Source of the DNA: Fibrobacter succinogenes
GTDB taxonomy: Bacteria; Fibrobacterota; Fibrobacteria; Fibrobacterales; Fibrobacteraceae
NCBI GenBank assembly: GCA_902791475.1
Contig: CADAWC010000027.1
Span: forward strand, 1-49,079
Direction: 5' to 3'
DNA length: 49,079 nucleotides
In this document: positions 1 to 8,121 of the stretch, piece by piece
Position numbering within the stretch: the stretch's first letter is position 1
How the letters are laid out: the number at the start of each line of letters is the position of its first letter
Made by a program: the position numbers and the translations under genes
The notes under the pieces: generated by a model
Seen by the model: the letters and a program-made list of their open reading frames with translations, nothing else
The model's database searches: none
What the model was told of the DNA's origin: nothing

Positions 1-1
1 G

Positions 2-1342
2 ACCATGGACGCGCTCATGAAGGCGGGACTTCGCCCCGACATGGTGCAGGTGGGCAACGAAATCAACTCGAAGGTGGCGGGCGTTTCACTGAGCAAGACG
101 GCGGACTTCGCGAACATCATCAATTCGGGCGTGCGTGCGGTGCGCGAGACGGATCCTTCTATCAAGATTGTGATGCAGCATGGCCAGCCGCGCCCCGAGA
201 AGGGTTTTGCGGATTGGTACAACAAGATTCACGCGAATATCGACTACGATGCCATTTGCGGTTCCACCTACGGTACCACGAACAACGGGCAGGATTGGCG
301 AGATATGTTCGGGCTCGTGGTCAAGAACAAGAAGGCGGTGCTGAGCTGCGAATATACGGGCGAACGCACGGCCCTCGTGAACTCGGTGTTCTATGAATTT
401 GGCGACCTGGGCTGGGGAACCTTCGTGTGGGAGCCGACCCGTTACAGCAAAAAACCGATGTTTGATCGCGATGGCCAGAAATACACGGCGAATGCGCGCC
501 TTAGGGAACTGCGCGATATCGCAAAAAAATACAACGCGACGCTTCCGGACTGGGTAAAGGTCGGTAAAACGACCCAAGTAAAAGTTCCGCAGGTTTCCGT
601 AAAGACAGCAGCATCAGTCGGTGGACACATTGAGCAAAGCATCGTCGGCGATTCCGTCCCTCAGGGTTCCTCTCTCACCCTGAAGGCGGTTCCGCTGAAC
701 GGCTGGGAATTTGCAGGCTGGAAAGGCGACCTCACCGGGAAAGACGCAGAAGCCACCATCAAGGACATTCAAAAAGGAATTAACGCACAAGCCGAATTCA
801 AGTTCATCGCAAAAGATTCGCTCCACTACGAAGCTGAAAACGCCTTGTACAACGCAACAATTTTTGAAGACAAGCATCAGGGATTTTCTGGGAAAGGCTA
901 CGCCAATTTAGACAACAAAATAGGATCTTCAATCACCTTTGGCGTATGCCTTCCCAACGATGGCGAACAGCAAATGAGGATAACTTTCGCAAATGGTTCT
1001 ACAGCGAATCGCGCCGTAAGCGTTTCCGTCAATGAAGAGGTTCAGGTAAAGTCTCTTGACATGCCTTCAACAGGTGAATGGACTGATTGGAACGATACAA
1101 TCGTCATACTCAACATGCCCGCCGGAGCAAGCTCCGTGAAGATCGAATCCTTGACAGAAGACGGTGGCCCAAACATTGACAAGATTGAATTCATTGCCGC
1201 AAAGAAAGAAAACACAACTGCAATAGCGAAAAAAATCTTGCAGCAGAACATGAACCTGCGCAGAAGTGGCAAGACATTCTTTGTGAATGGCCGCAGCACG
1301 GGACGCAACAGGGCTTCCTACATTAAAATTTATACAAAATAA
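2..1342 (+). CDS. GH53 endo-beta-1,4-galactanase, N-terminus cut by window edge
   Basis: The reading frame is already open at the left edge, so the signal peptide and first part of the catalytic barrel are missing. The motif VQVGNEI carries the expected acid/base Glu of GH53, and LSCEYTGE is a plausible nucleophile region. By family this enzyme cuts beta-1,4-galactan side chains of pectic rhamnogalacturonan I outside the cell. After the catalytic part come an InlB/Flg_new-like repeat (GWEFAGWKGDL), a CBM6/35-like beta-sandwich (starting HYEAEN, ending NIDKIEFI), and a basic tail of about 40 residues ending RASYIKIYTK. The last two modules closely match those at the end of the GH43 gene two positions downstream. 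The tail resembles the basic terminal domain of Fibrobacter CAZymes. It is the first visible gene of a four-gene operon. The GH53 call is good but partial. Confidence 0.8.
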   Translation, partial: TMDALMKAGLRPDMVQVGNEINSKVAGVSLSKTADFANIINSGVRAVRETDPSIKIVMQHGQPRPEKGFADWYNKIHANIDYDAICGSTYGTTNNGQDWRDMFGLVVKNKKAVLSCEYTGERTALVNSVFYEFGDLGWGTFVWEPTRYSKKPMFDRDGQKYTANARLRELRDIAKKYNATLPDWVKVGKTTQVKVPQVSVKTAASVGGHIEQSIVGDSVPQGSSLTLKAVPLNGWEFAGWKGDLTGKDAEATIKDIQKGINAQAEFKFIAKDSLHYEAENALYNATIFEDKHQGFSGKGYANLDNKIGSSITFGVCLPNDGEQQMRITFANGSTANRAVSVSVNEEVQVKSLDMPSTGEWTDWNDTIVILNMPAGASSVKIESLTEDGGPNIDKIEFIAAKKENTTAIAKKILQQNMNLRRSGKTFFVNGRSTGRNRASYIKIYTK

Positions 1343-1356
1343 GGAAAAATGGTGTT

Positions 1357-2991
1357 ATGGGATGGACAAAATACACAAGCGCATTCGCTCTTGCGGCTGT
1401 TGCAACATACGCAGCAGACAGCTACAAGTTTGACTTCGGAGACGGACCCGTAAAGGCAGGCTACACGCAAGTCAAGAGCAATACGAAATTCGACACCTCG
1501 CGTGGATACGGTTTTGAATCGGGCAAGGTCACATCCGTTGATCGTCTTTGGGACGATGAACTTCAAACGGATTTCTTGACGACAGACGGATCCATGACTT
1601 TCTCGGTAGTGCTTCCGCAAGGAAATTACGAGGTCAAGTTCATTTTCGGTGACGGCGAGAACGAAAGCGAAACAACTGTATGGGCCGAAAATCGCAAGCT
1701 GATTTTTGACCGCGTGACGACTGCGGGCGCCGTGTTCAGTACGCAGAGCGTTTCGCTCCGCCGTATGGAAACGAAAAGCATTGACGGCAAGGTAACGATG
1801 AGTATCAAGGACCGCGAAAAAAGCTACTACACCTGGGATAACAAGCTGACTTTCGTTATCACAGGCAAGGCTCCCGCTGTAGCCGGACTTGAAATCACGC
1901 CAAAATCCGATGTGACAACCTTATGGCTCTGCGGAAACTCCACCGTTGTTGACCAAATGACCGCTCCGTGGGCGGGATGGGGCCAAATGGCATCCGGCTT
2001 TTTCAAGTCATCGGTTGCTGTGGCAAATTACGCCGAATCAGGGCTTACCGCAAGCGGATTCTATAGTATGAAACGCTTGGCAAAAATTCTTGCCGAGGTC
2101 AAGAAGGGCGACTATGTGACAGTGCAATTTGCGCATAACGACCAGAAGAACGCCAATGATGTCGCCAATTACGAAGCTACGCTCACCAAGTACGCAAACG
2201 AAATCAAGGCAAAGGGGGCAATTCCCCTGTTCGTTACCTCGACAGCACGCCAGGGAGAACTCGACCCGAAAACAAGTGTCGGAGGCCTCCCAGAAAAAAT
2301 GCGTGCGCTTGGCAAAAAGCTTGGCGTAACGGTTCTGGATTTGAACCAACATACCGTCAATTTGCAGAAGGCGCTCGGCAACAACAAGGAAAAGCTTTAC
2401 ATGTACACAGCAAAGGACAAGACCCATTTCTGCGAATATGGAGCTTATGAACTTGCCCGTGCCATGATGGAAGAAATCAAGGCAAAAGTTCCCGCACTTG
2501 CAAAGCATTTGCGTGATGACCACGAAGCTTTCAACTCCAATAAGCCAGATCCGCTTGATGTTCTGTCCCTCAAAAAAGCCCCCATTACCGAAGGCGGACT
2601 TGTAGAAATTGAACCGGAGATTCTCCCAACAGACACATCTGCAATCGACACCGCAAAAGTCGACACGCTTGCAAAAGACTCGACAGCCATCGTAACAGCT
2701 GATTCCACAAAGAAAGATTCCACCACAATACTTCGTGGCACAACAATTGCCGAAGCATTAACCGTAAATTTCGACAGAAAGCAAAACAGCATATCCGTAA
2801 AGCACGGAAATTTAGATGGACAAATTCAGCTTTTCAATACGTTAGGTAAAGAAGTATTTCAAACAAAGTTCAACCGAGGCAATTCAGCAGAAACGTTTAA
2901 TTTGCCGCCTCAAATAGGTGGAGGCATTTATTACCTCAAAGTACAATCTGGCAGCATCACAAAAATTCAGCGTCTAAAAGTCGCTCAATAG
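1357..2991 (+). CDS. Rhamnogalacturonan acetylesterase (CE12, SGNH/GDSL fold) with N-terminal sandwich domain and C-terminal sorting tail
   Basis: The protein has 544 residues. A short hydrophobic leader (FALAAVATYAA) is followed by a beta-sandwich domain (about 22-170, FDFGDGPVKAGYTQV) often found before CE12 esterases. The esterase follows: block I is GNST (the Ser nucleophile), block III is AHNDQK, and the catalytic Asp/His pair is in DKTHF near residue 355. It should remove acetyl groups from galacturonic acid in rhamnogalacturonan so that lyases can act. A Ser/Thr/Asp-rich linker (about 430-465) leads to a C-terminal domain with LFNTLGKEVF and GGGIYYLKVQSG, a pattern typical of type IX secretion tails. 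The gene lies 14 bp after the GH53 gene. The start at 1357 has AAGGA 11 bases upstream; an ATG at 1349 is out of frame. Confidence 0.85.
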   Translation: MGWTKYTSAFALAAVATYAADSYKFDFGDGPVKAGYTQVKSNTKFDTSRGYGFESGKVTSVDRLWDDELQTDFLTTDGSMTFSVVLPQGNYEVKFIFGDGENESETTVWAENRKLIFDRVTTAGAVFSTQSVSLRRMETKSIDGKVTMSIKDREKSYYTWDNKLTFVITGKAPAVAGLEITPKSDVTTLWLCGNSTVVDQMTAPWAGWGQMASGFFKSSVAVANYAESGLTASGFYSMKRLAKILAEVKKGDYVTVQFAHNDQKNANDVANYEATLTKYANEIKAKGAIPLFVTSTARQGELDPKTSVGGLPEKMRALGKKLGVTVLDLNQHTVNLQKALGNNKEKLYMYTAKDKTHFCEYGAYELARAMMEEIKAKVPALAKHLRDDHEAFNSNKPDPLDVLSLKKAPITEGGLVEIEPEILPTDTSAIDTAKVDTLAKDSTAIVTADSTKKDSTTILRGTTIAEALTVNFDRKQNSISVKHGNLDGQIQLFNTLGKEVFQTKFNRGNSAETFNLPPQIGGGIYYLKVQSGSITKIQRLKVAQ

Positions 2992-3015
2992 AATTTTCAA
3001 AAAAAGGAGTATGGT

Positions 3016-5148
3016 ATGAAATTGGGTGTAATCAAATCTGTAATCGCAACCGCTGCCATAACCATTATGGGCTTAGGAACAAGCGTTCAGGCACAAACAA
3101 TTCAGAACGATGTATTCTGGAAAGATACAGGCGGAAATTTCATTTACTCGCAAGGCGGTGGAGTTCTCCAAGTTGGCGATACCTTCTATTGGTACGGAGT
3201 CAAATACAATGGCGCCGTCACATACGCCGCAAGCCCAACAAAAAAGAATAGCGACACCGGTTTTGCGGGCGTCACCTGCTACTCGTCAAAAGACCTTGTC
3301 AACTGGAAATTTGAAGGCATCGTTCTGAAGCCCGATCAAGCGGCAGGCGGTTGGTTCGGTCGCATTGGCGTGGTATATAATGCCAAGACCAAGAAGTATG
3401 TACTTGCGGGGCAAGGCGGAAGCCCGAGCTGGCAATTTGGCGAATATTTTGCCACGAGTAGCTCCCCCACAGGGCCATTCAAATTTGCACGCGTGCAGCC
3501 CGAAAGCGAGATGACGTTCTTCGTGAACAACAACACGGGCGACCAGACGCTGTTCCAAGATGACGACGGCAAGGCGTATGTAATCGCATCCAACGTAAAA
3601 GGACGCACAAACCTATACGTGGCACCGCTCCGCGAATCCGATTTTCTCGCGATTGACGGTTCCAAGACAGTAAACATCCACAAAAGTCGAGTAGGCGGTC
3701 GCGAAGGTAACGCCATGTTCAAGTACAACGGTGTGTATTATTTCTGCTCATCGGATTTGCACGGATGGAACACCTCGCAAACTTACTGCATGTCCGCAAA
3801 AAACATTCTCGGTCCGTACAGCGAAGAATTTGTTCTTGAAGGAACGCAGCATGACTTTAGCCATGTAACACAGACAGGTTTCTTTATCCAAGTGAAGGGA
3901 ACCAAGGGTTCGTTCGTGGTTAATGCGGGTGACCGTTGGAGCGATTTTGCAGGGAACGGGCTTGGTTATAACCAGTGGCTACCGATTTCGTTTGAAACTG
4001 GCAAGCCGGTATTCCATTCCCTAAGCCAATGGAACATTAACGCTAAAGAAGGTACATGGAGTGTTGGCGATGGCAACAACTATTGCCTGAACCCGACTTT
4101 TGAAGCGGATCGTGTTTCGCAGACATCACTCACGGGGTGGAAACTTGCAAAAACTTCTTCAGCAAACATCAATTCGACATCTAAGAAAAGAACGGGGCGC
4201 TGGGGACTTTACTTGACGGGTTCCAATTCCATTTCGCAAACCTTGACAGTCCCTAACGGCAAGTATAAATTGTCTGCGTATGTACAAAGTAGTGGCGGGC
4301 AAAAGTCGGCAAAAATCTTTGCAAAGGACTTTGGCGCAAACGAGGTAAATGCGGATATTTCGGCAGCATCGTCAAGTTGGAAACAGAAAAGCGTCGCTGA
4401 GTTTGAAGTCAAAAACGGCAAGGTAACGATTGGATTTGCAATCGATGGCGGAAGCGACAAGTGGATTGCAATTGACGATATTGAACTTGTAAAAACATCA
4501 AAGAGTGCAGCGACGCCAATAACCGATCCGATACCGGTCACACCGGTTGAACCGCCCAAGGATATGGATGTGGTAAGCAAGGATTCCGTAGTCTATGAAG
4601 CGGAAAAGGGATTTATCGCAGAAGGTGTTACCGAAACTACCCATGCGGGATTTTCAGGCGAATCTTATGTGAATTTGGACAACAGCAAGAGTTCTTACTT
4701 GAAAATTGCCGTATGGAATAGCGAAGCAGGTAAACGTAATTTGAAGGTGACTTACGCAAATGGCGGGAAGAACGCAAGACCCATAAGCGTTTCTGTGAAC
4801 GACACCGTACAAGTCGAAAGCCTAGACTTAGATGTTACTGGCGAATGGACTGATTGGAAATCTAAGGAATTTTCCCTCACACTCCCTGCTGGGAAAAGTA
4901 TTGTTACGTTCAAGTCTCTTACAGATGAAGGCGCTCCGAATATTGACAAAGTTGAATTTGTGAAAACCGAAGAAAATAAAGATTCTTCCAATGTCAAATC
5001 GCAAGAGAAAACAATAGGCATTGCACAAAGAATTACACCACACCATGATGTAAACATGCACAAAAACAACAGGTACTTTTACGTGAACGGAAGAAGTATG
5101 AATACGCAACAACGTAAAGCTTCCAGAATTAGAGTGTATTCAAAATAA
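3016..5148 (+). CDS. GH43 family galactanase-like enzyme (subfamily 24-like) with two CBM-like modules
   Basis: The 710-residue protein begins with a clear signal peptide (VIATAAITIMGLG, then VQAQ). The catalytic five-bladed propeller (about 30-340) starts NDVFWKDTGGNFIYSQGGG and DTFYWYGV, resembling exo-beta-1,3-galactanases of GH43_24. The candidate acid Glu is in GREGNAMFKYNG, followed by YYFCSSDLHGW. That subfamily removes galactose from beta-1,3-galactan backbones of type II arabinogalactan. A CBM4/9-like sandwich (about 355-495, NPTFEAD to WIAIDDIELV) follows, then a Pro-rich linker, a CBM6/35-like module (YEAEKG to NIDKVEFV), and the same basic C-terminal tail as the GH53 gene (YFYVNGRS, ending RIRVYSK). 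AAGGAG stands just before the ATG. GH43 is secure; the exact substrate is inferred. Confidence 0.8.
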   Translation: MKLGVIKSVIATAAITIMGLGTSVQAQTIQNDVFWKDTGGNFIYSQGGGVLQVGDTFYWYGVKYNGAVTYAASPTKKNSDTGFAGVTCYSSKDLVNWKFEGIVLKPDQAAGGWFGRIGVVYNAKTKKYVLAGQGGSPSWQFGEYFATSSSPTGPFKFARVQPESEMTFFVNNNTGDQTLFQDDDGKAYVIASNVKGRTNLYVAPLRESDFLAIDGSKTVNIHKSRVGGREGNAMFKYNGVYYFCSSDLHGWNTSQTYCMSAKNILGPYSEEFVLEGTQHDFSHVTQTGFFIQVKGTKGSFVVNAGDRWSDFAGNGLGYNQWLPISFETGKPVFHSLSQWNINAKEGTWSVGDGNNYCLNPTFEADRVSQTSLTGWKLAKTSSANINSTSKKRTGRWGLYLTGSNSISQTLTVPNGKYKLSAYVQSSGGQKSAKIFAKDFGANEVNADISAASSSWKQKSVAEFEVKNGKVTIGFAIDGGSDKWIAIDDIELVKTSKSAATPITDPIPVTPVEPPKDMDVVSKDSVVYEAEKGFIAEGVTETTHAGFSGESYVNLDNSKSSYLKIAVWNSEAGKRNLKVTYANGGKNARPISVSVNDTVQVESLDLDVTGEWTDWKSKEFSLTLPAGKSIVTFKSLTDEGAPNIDKVEFVKTEENKDSSNVKSQEKTIGIAQRITPHHDVNMHKNNRYFYVNGRSMNTQQRKASRIRVYSK

Positions 5149-5159
5149 GGAGCGTAATT

Positions 5160-6911
5160 ATGAAGTCGAAATGGTTGATTGCGGCTGGGATCGCGTTTTG
5201 TGCGGCCCAAGCGTTCGGCAGCGTATATTACGTAGCTCCGAACGGAAACGACAAAAATGCAGGCACGAAGGATAAGCCATTCGCGTCTTTGAATAAGGCG
5301 AATGCTGTAGTGAATGCGGGCGATACCGTTTGGATTCGCGGCGGAACCTACCTGCATACGGACACGAACTATGTGAAAAATGACAACATGTTTGCGGGCA
5401 TTCACCTGACCAAGAGCGGCTCAAGTGACAACAAGCGCATTCATTACCTCGCGTACCCGGGCGAAAAGCCGGTCATTGACTTCAGCAAGATGCCGATTGC
5501 CAACGGTTCGAACAACGTAAGATACACTTCGGGTATACTCATTCAGGCGCAGTACTTGCACTTGAAAGGGCTTGAAGTCAAGAATGTTCCCATGAAGGGC
5601 GAATCAAATGTGGGCGTGTACGTGTCCCGCAGTAAGCATATCTTCTTGGAACTGATCGATAGCCACCACAACGGCGGTTCGGGATTCTTCGTGAACGAGA
5701 AGGGCTCGGGAAGCGGTGGCGGACATTTGTTCTTGAACTGCGACAGTCACGACAACTACGACCCCAACGGGCGCCAGGGTGATGGACAAAATGCCGACGG
5801 CTTTGGCGTGCACTACCAGACTGGTGGCGATACGACAAAGTTCATCGGTTGCCGTGCCTGGTGGAACAGCGACGACGGCTGGGACTTTATTAGTCAGGAA
5901 TTCCCGGTAGTCATCGAGAACAGCTGGGCGATGGGCCACGGCTACAGCAACTACGGTACTGGCAAGCCGAAGGATGGCAACGGAAATGGCTTCAAGGCAG
6001 GGAGCAGCAAGACGGGTATCCGCCACACCATCCGTAACTGCGTTGCATGGAAAAACAAGGCGGCGGGCTTTTACGCCAACCACAGCAGCGGCGGAAACGA
6101 TTGGATCAACAACACTGCATACATGAACGGCAATGGATTCAATATGTGGGCAAGTACCTGGGACGCAAACGGGAACCGCACCGACGGCGTTGTGCTCAAG
6201 GGCAGCAAGGCTCATGTGATGAAGAATAATATAGCCTTCCCGAACAAGACCTCTTACATTGGCGGGAATTACGCTGCAGGCGAATACAACACCTGGAATC
6301 TGAACATCACACCGAAGGAATCGGATTTTTTAAGCGTGTCGGATCCGAGTATGACCGTAACAGGGCGAGAACTTGGTCCTCTCGGCGGTGCACTTGGTCC
6401 CCGCAAAGCGGACGGAAGTCTCCCCGATGTCGATTTCCTGAAACTTGCGCCAAAAAGCCAGATGATTGACAAGGGTGTTAAAGCGGGTTTACCCTATACT
6501 GGGAAAGCTCCGGATTTGGGTGCGTACGAGTACGGCGCGACTTCAAGCAGTTCAGTTGTCAAATCAAGTTCCTCAGCAGCCACCGTCCAAAGCAGTAGTT
6601 CGTCCACAGAAGCCGTTTCAAGCAGCTCTATAAGCGAGTCAAGTAGCTCCGTTGCATCATCAAGTTCATCGGAAGTGCGCACGGAAAGTTCTTCTAGCAT
6701 CACCACTTCCATTACAATGAAATTGAGCCGCGAAACAAAGGTATTAGGAAACGCAAGCATCTTCGATTTGCAAGGAAGATACTTGGGTAACTTGCAAGCA
6801 GAACAGCTTCGCGATGGCGATATCGCAAAAGCAATTCGTGCTAAATTCGGTAAGCCCGGAGTTTACCTTGTAAAACAAGAAAAGAAAATGATAAGAATTC
6901 TCACAAAATAA
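5160..6911 (+). CDS. PL9-like pectate/rhamnogalacturonan lyase with Ser-rich linker
   Basis: The protein has 583 residues, with a signal peptide (LIAAGIAFCAAQAFG). The mature part opens YYVAPNGNDKNAGTKDKPF, the usual start of secreted right-handed beta-helix lyases. The helix spans about 20-440 with repeated patterns such as NCDSHDNYD, GQNADGFGVHY, GWDFIS and NGNGFNMW, matching family PL9. It should cleave polygalacturonate or rhamnogalacturonan by calcium-dependent beta-elimination. A linker made mostly of Ser (about 460-520) joins it to a C-terminal tail with IFDLQGRYLG and GKPGVYLVKQ, a type IX-like sorting domain. It lies 11 bp after the GH43 gene (GGAG before the ATG) and is the last gene of the operon, followed by a hairpin terminator. 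PL9 is likelier than PL1 or GH28 because of the DGQNADGF signature. Confidence 0.82.
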   Translation: MKSKWLIAAGIAFCAAQAFGSVYYVAPNGNDKNAGTKDKPFASLNKANAVVNAGDTVWIRGGTYLHTDTNYVKNDNMFAGIHLTKSGSSDNKRIHYLAYPGEKPVIDFSKMPIANGSNNVRYTSGILIQAQYLHLKGLEVKNVPMKGESNVGVYVSRSKHIFLELIDSHHNGGSGFFVNEKGSGSGGGHLFLNCDSHDNYDPNGRQGDGQNADGFGVHYQTGGDTTKFIGCRAWWNSDDGWDFISQEFPVVIENSWAMGHGYSNYGTGKPKDGNGNGFKAGSSKTGIRHTIRNCVAWKNKAAGFYANHSSGGNDWINNTAYMNGNGFNMWASTWDANGNRTDGVVLKGSKAHVMKNNIAFPNKTSYIGGNYAAGEYNTWNLNITPKESDFLSVSDPSMTVTGRELGPLGGALGPRKADGSLPDVDFLKLAPKSQMIDKGVKAGLPYTGKAPDLGAYEYGATSSSSVVKSSSSAATVQSSSSSTEAVSSSSISESSSSVASSSSSEVRTESSSSITTSITMKLSRETKVLGNASIFDLQGRYLGNLQAEQLRDGDIAKAIRAKFGKPGVYLVKQEKKMIRILTK

Positions 6912-6936
6912 ACACCAACTCATCCAAAAAACAAAA

Positions 6937-6958
6937 CACCTCGGCGAACGCCGAGGTG
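6937..6958. terminator. Hairpin terminator between convergent genes
   Basis: A perfect 9-bp GC-rich stem (6937-6945 with 6950-6958) has a GAAC loop. It lies between the stop of the PL9 gene and the stop of the convergent TIGR02147 gene. The T-run is poor on the + strand; on the - strand the stem is followed by TTTTGTTTTTTGG. It probably serves both directions. Confidence 0.8.
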
Positions 6959-6988
6959 CTTCGTTGTAGGATTTGATAGAGAGAAAAA

Positions 6989-7837
6989 TTATTTTCCGCC
7001 GACAGGGAACAGCGCAAATTGCAACTGAAAAACTTTATCTGAATTCTTATCTTCTTCGGCGATGAGCGCAATTTCCTTGCGGAAGGCGTTGATGCGCTCC
7101 ACGATGCGTTCGTAACCTTCCTGGCTAATGCCTAGCGTAAGCCCAGAAACATGACGCGAGCCCGGCGGGTCGCGATCAATAGAATCCGCAGCAAGCTTTA
7201 GACAATGCTGGTGGAACCCGCGCAGCGCAAGTTTTGACGTGCGGTCCCCTGTGCTAATCGCGCTCTCGGTGAGCACGTATTTGCCGTCATCCCCTTTCTT
7301 GATAAGTTCACAGTCTTCGAGCAACTTGACCGATTTTTTGGCCTCGTCCGCCGTCACATGCGGGTGGACCATTTTCGCAAGCGCTTCGTAATCGCCGTCA
7401 AAACCGAACATGCCGATAAGACTGCGAATAATCAGGTGCCGCCAATGCGAATACACCATGTACTGCGCATGCCCGAGAATATGCTGTTTCTCGGAAAAGC
7501 GCACCACCTTGAGCGCCGCCTGCATTTCTTCAAACGCAGCATTGCGCACCTCCATCGTATCCGCCTGATTGAACTTCACAAGCCCAATAAAAAACTCGGT
7601 CTCGTGCTTGCCCAGGCGCAGCCCAGAAGCCACTTTCGGGATGCTCGCGCTCGAAAGATTCTTGTCACCGTTCATCACGCGACTGATGAAATCTTTGGCC
7701 TTGAACCCGATTTTATCCGAGAAAACGCGGAGCGAAAAGGCAGGGTTCGCCTCCTTCTTTGCGCTATAATAATCCTTCAAAAACTCCCGGTAGTCCAGGT
7801 ATTCGAAGATTTTTTTCCCTAGTTTCTTTTCGCCCAT
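6989..7837 (-). CDS. TIGR02147 family protein (putative HTH regulator)
   Basis: The 282-residue protein opens with IFEYLDYREFLKDYY, the signature start of the TIGR02147 family, which is expanded in Fibrobacter. The N-terminal part (about 25-75: FSLRVFSDKIGFKAKDFI, then SRVMNGDKNLS) reads like a helix-turn-helix of the Xre type. The rest is helical, with a conserved block near VSGLTLGISQEGYERIVE. A second family member at 38181-38996 has the same layout, including ISGVTIGVDEATV. No signal peptide or membrane segment is visible, so it should be cytoplasmic. The gene is divergent from the PL1 lyase across 284 bp, making that lyase or the pectin operon a possible target. The function of the family is not established; regulation is inferred from the HTH-like start. 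Confidence 0.75.
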   Translation of the reverse strand: MGEKKLGKKIFEYLDYREFLKDYYSAKKEANPAFSLRVFSDKIGFKAKDFISRVMNGDKNLSSASIPKVASGLRLGKHETEFFIGLVKFNQADTMEVRNAAFEEMQAALKVVRFSEKQHILGHAQYMVYSHWRHLIIRSLIGMFGFDGDYEALAKMVHPHVTADEAKKSVKLLEDCELIKKGDDGKYVLTESAISTGDRTSKLALRGFHQHCLKLAADSIDRDPPGSRHVSGLTLGISQEGYERIVERINAFRKEIALIAEEDKNSDKVFQLQFALFPVGGK

Positions 7838-8121
7838 GCCATAAATGTAAGAAAATTATGTTTTGCGGAGTATAAAAAAGCGACTTTAGCGTTGTCCAGA
7901 AACAACGAGAAATCAGCTTTCACGAGAAAAGCGCTTTGAAGTGCGCGCCGCAAGATATAGATTATGGGTATGGGGGAATAATCCCCCTAATTGCAGCCCG
8001 CTTCGCGGTCTTCCATTACCCCCAATGCGGGCTTCAGACGCCAGCCCGCAACGCCTGGCTTAATTGCTATAAAGGGATGGAACAAGCCAAAAGTTGGGTA
8101 ATCGCAAAAAAGTGAGGAACA
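7838..8121. other. Divergent intergenic region with inverted repeats
   Basis: This 284-bp space separates divergent genes and has no ORF. It holds a hairpin GGGGGA/TCCCCC (7972-7977 with 7982-7987), a wider inverted pair AGCCCGC (7995-8001) with GCGGGCT (8027-8033), and a third AGCCCGC at 8043-8049 inside a small CCAG/CTGG hairpin (8041-8044 with 8055-8058). This could be a leader structure for the PL1 gene or another palindromic repeat. No clear -35/-10 pair was found. Confidence 0.5.
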
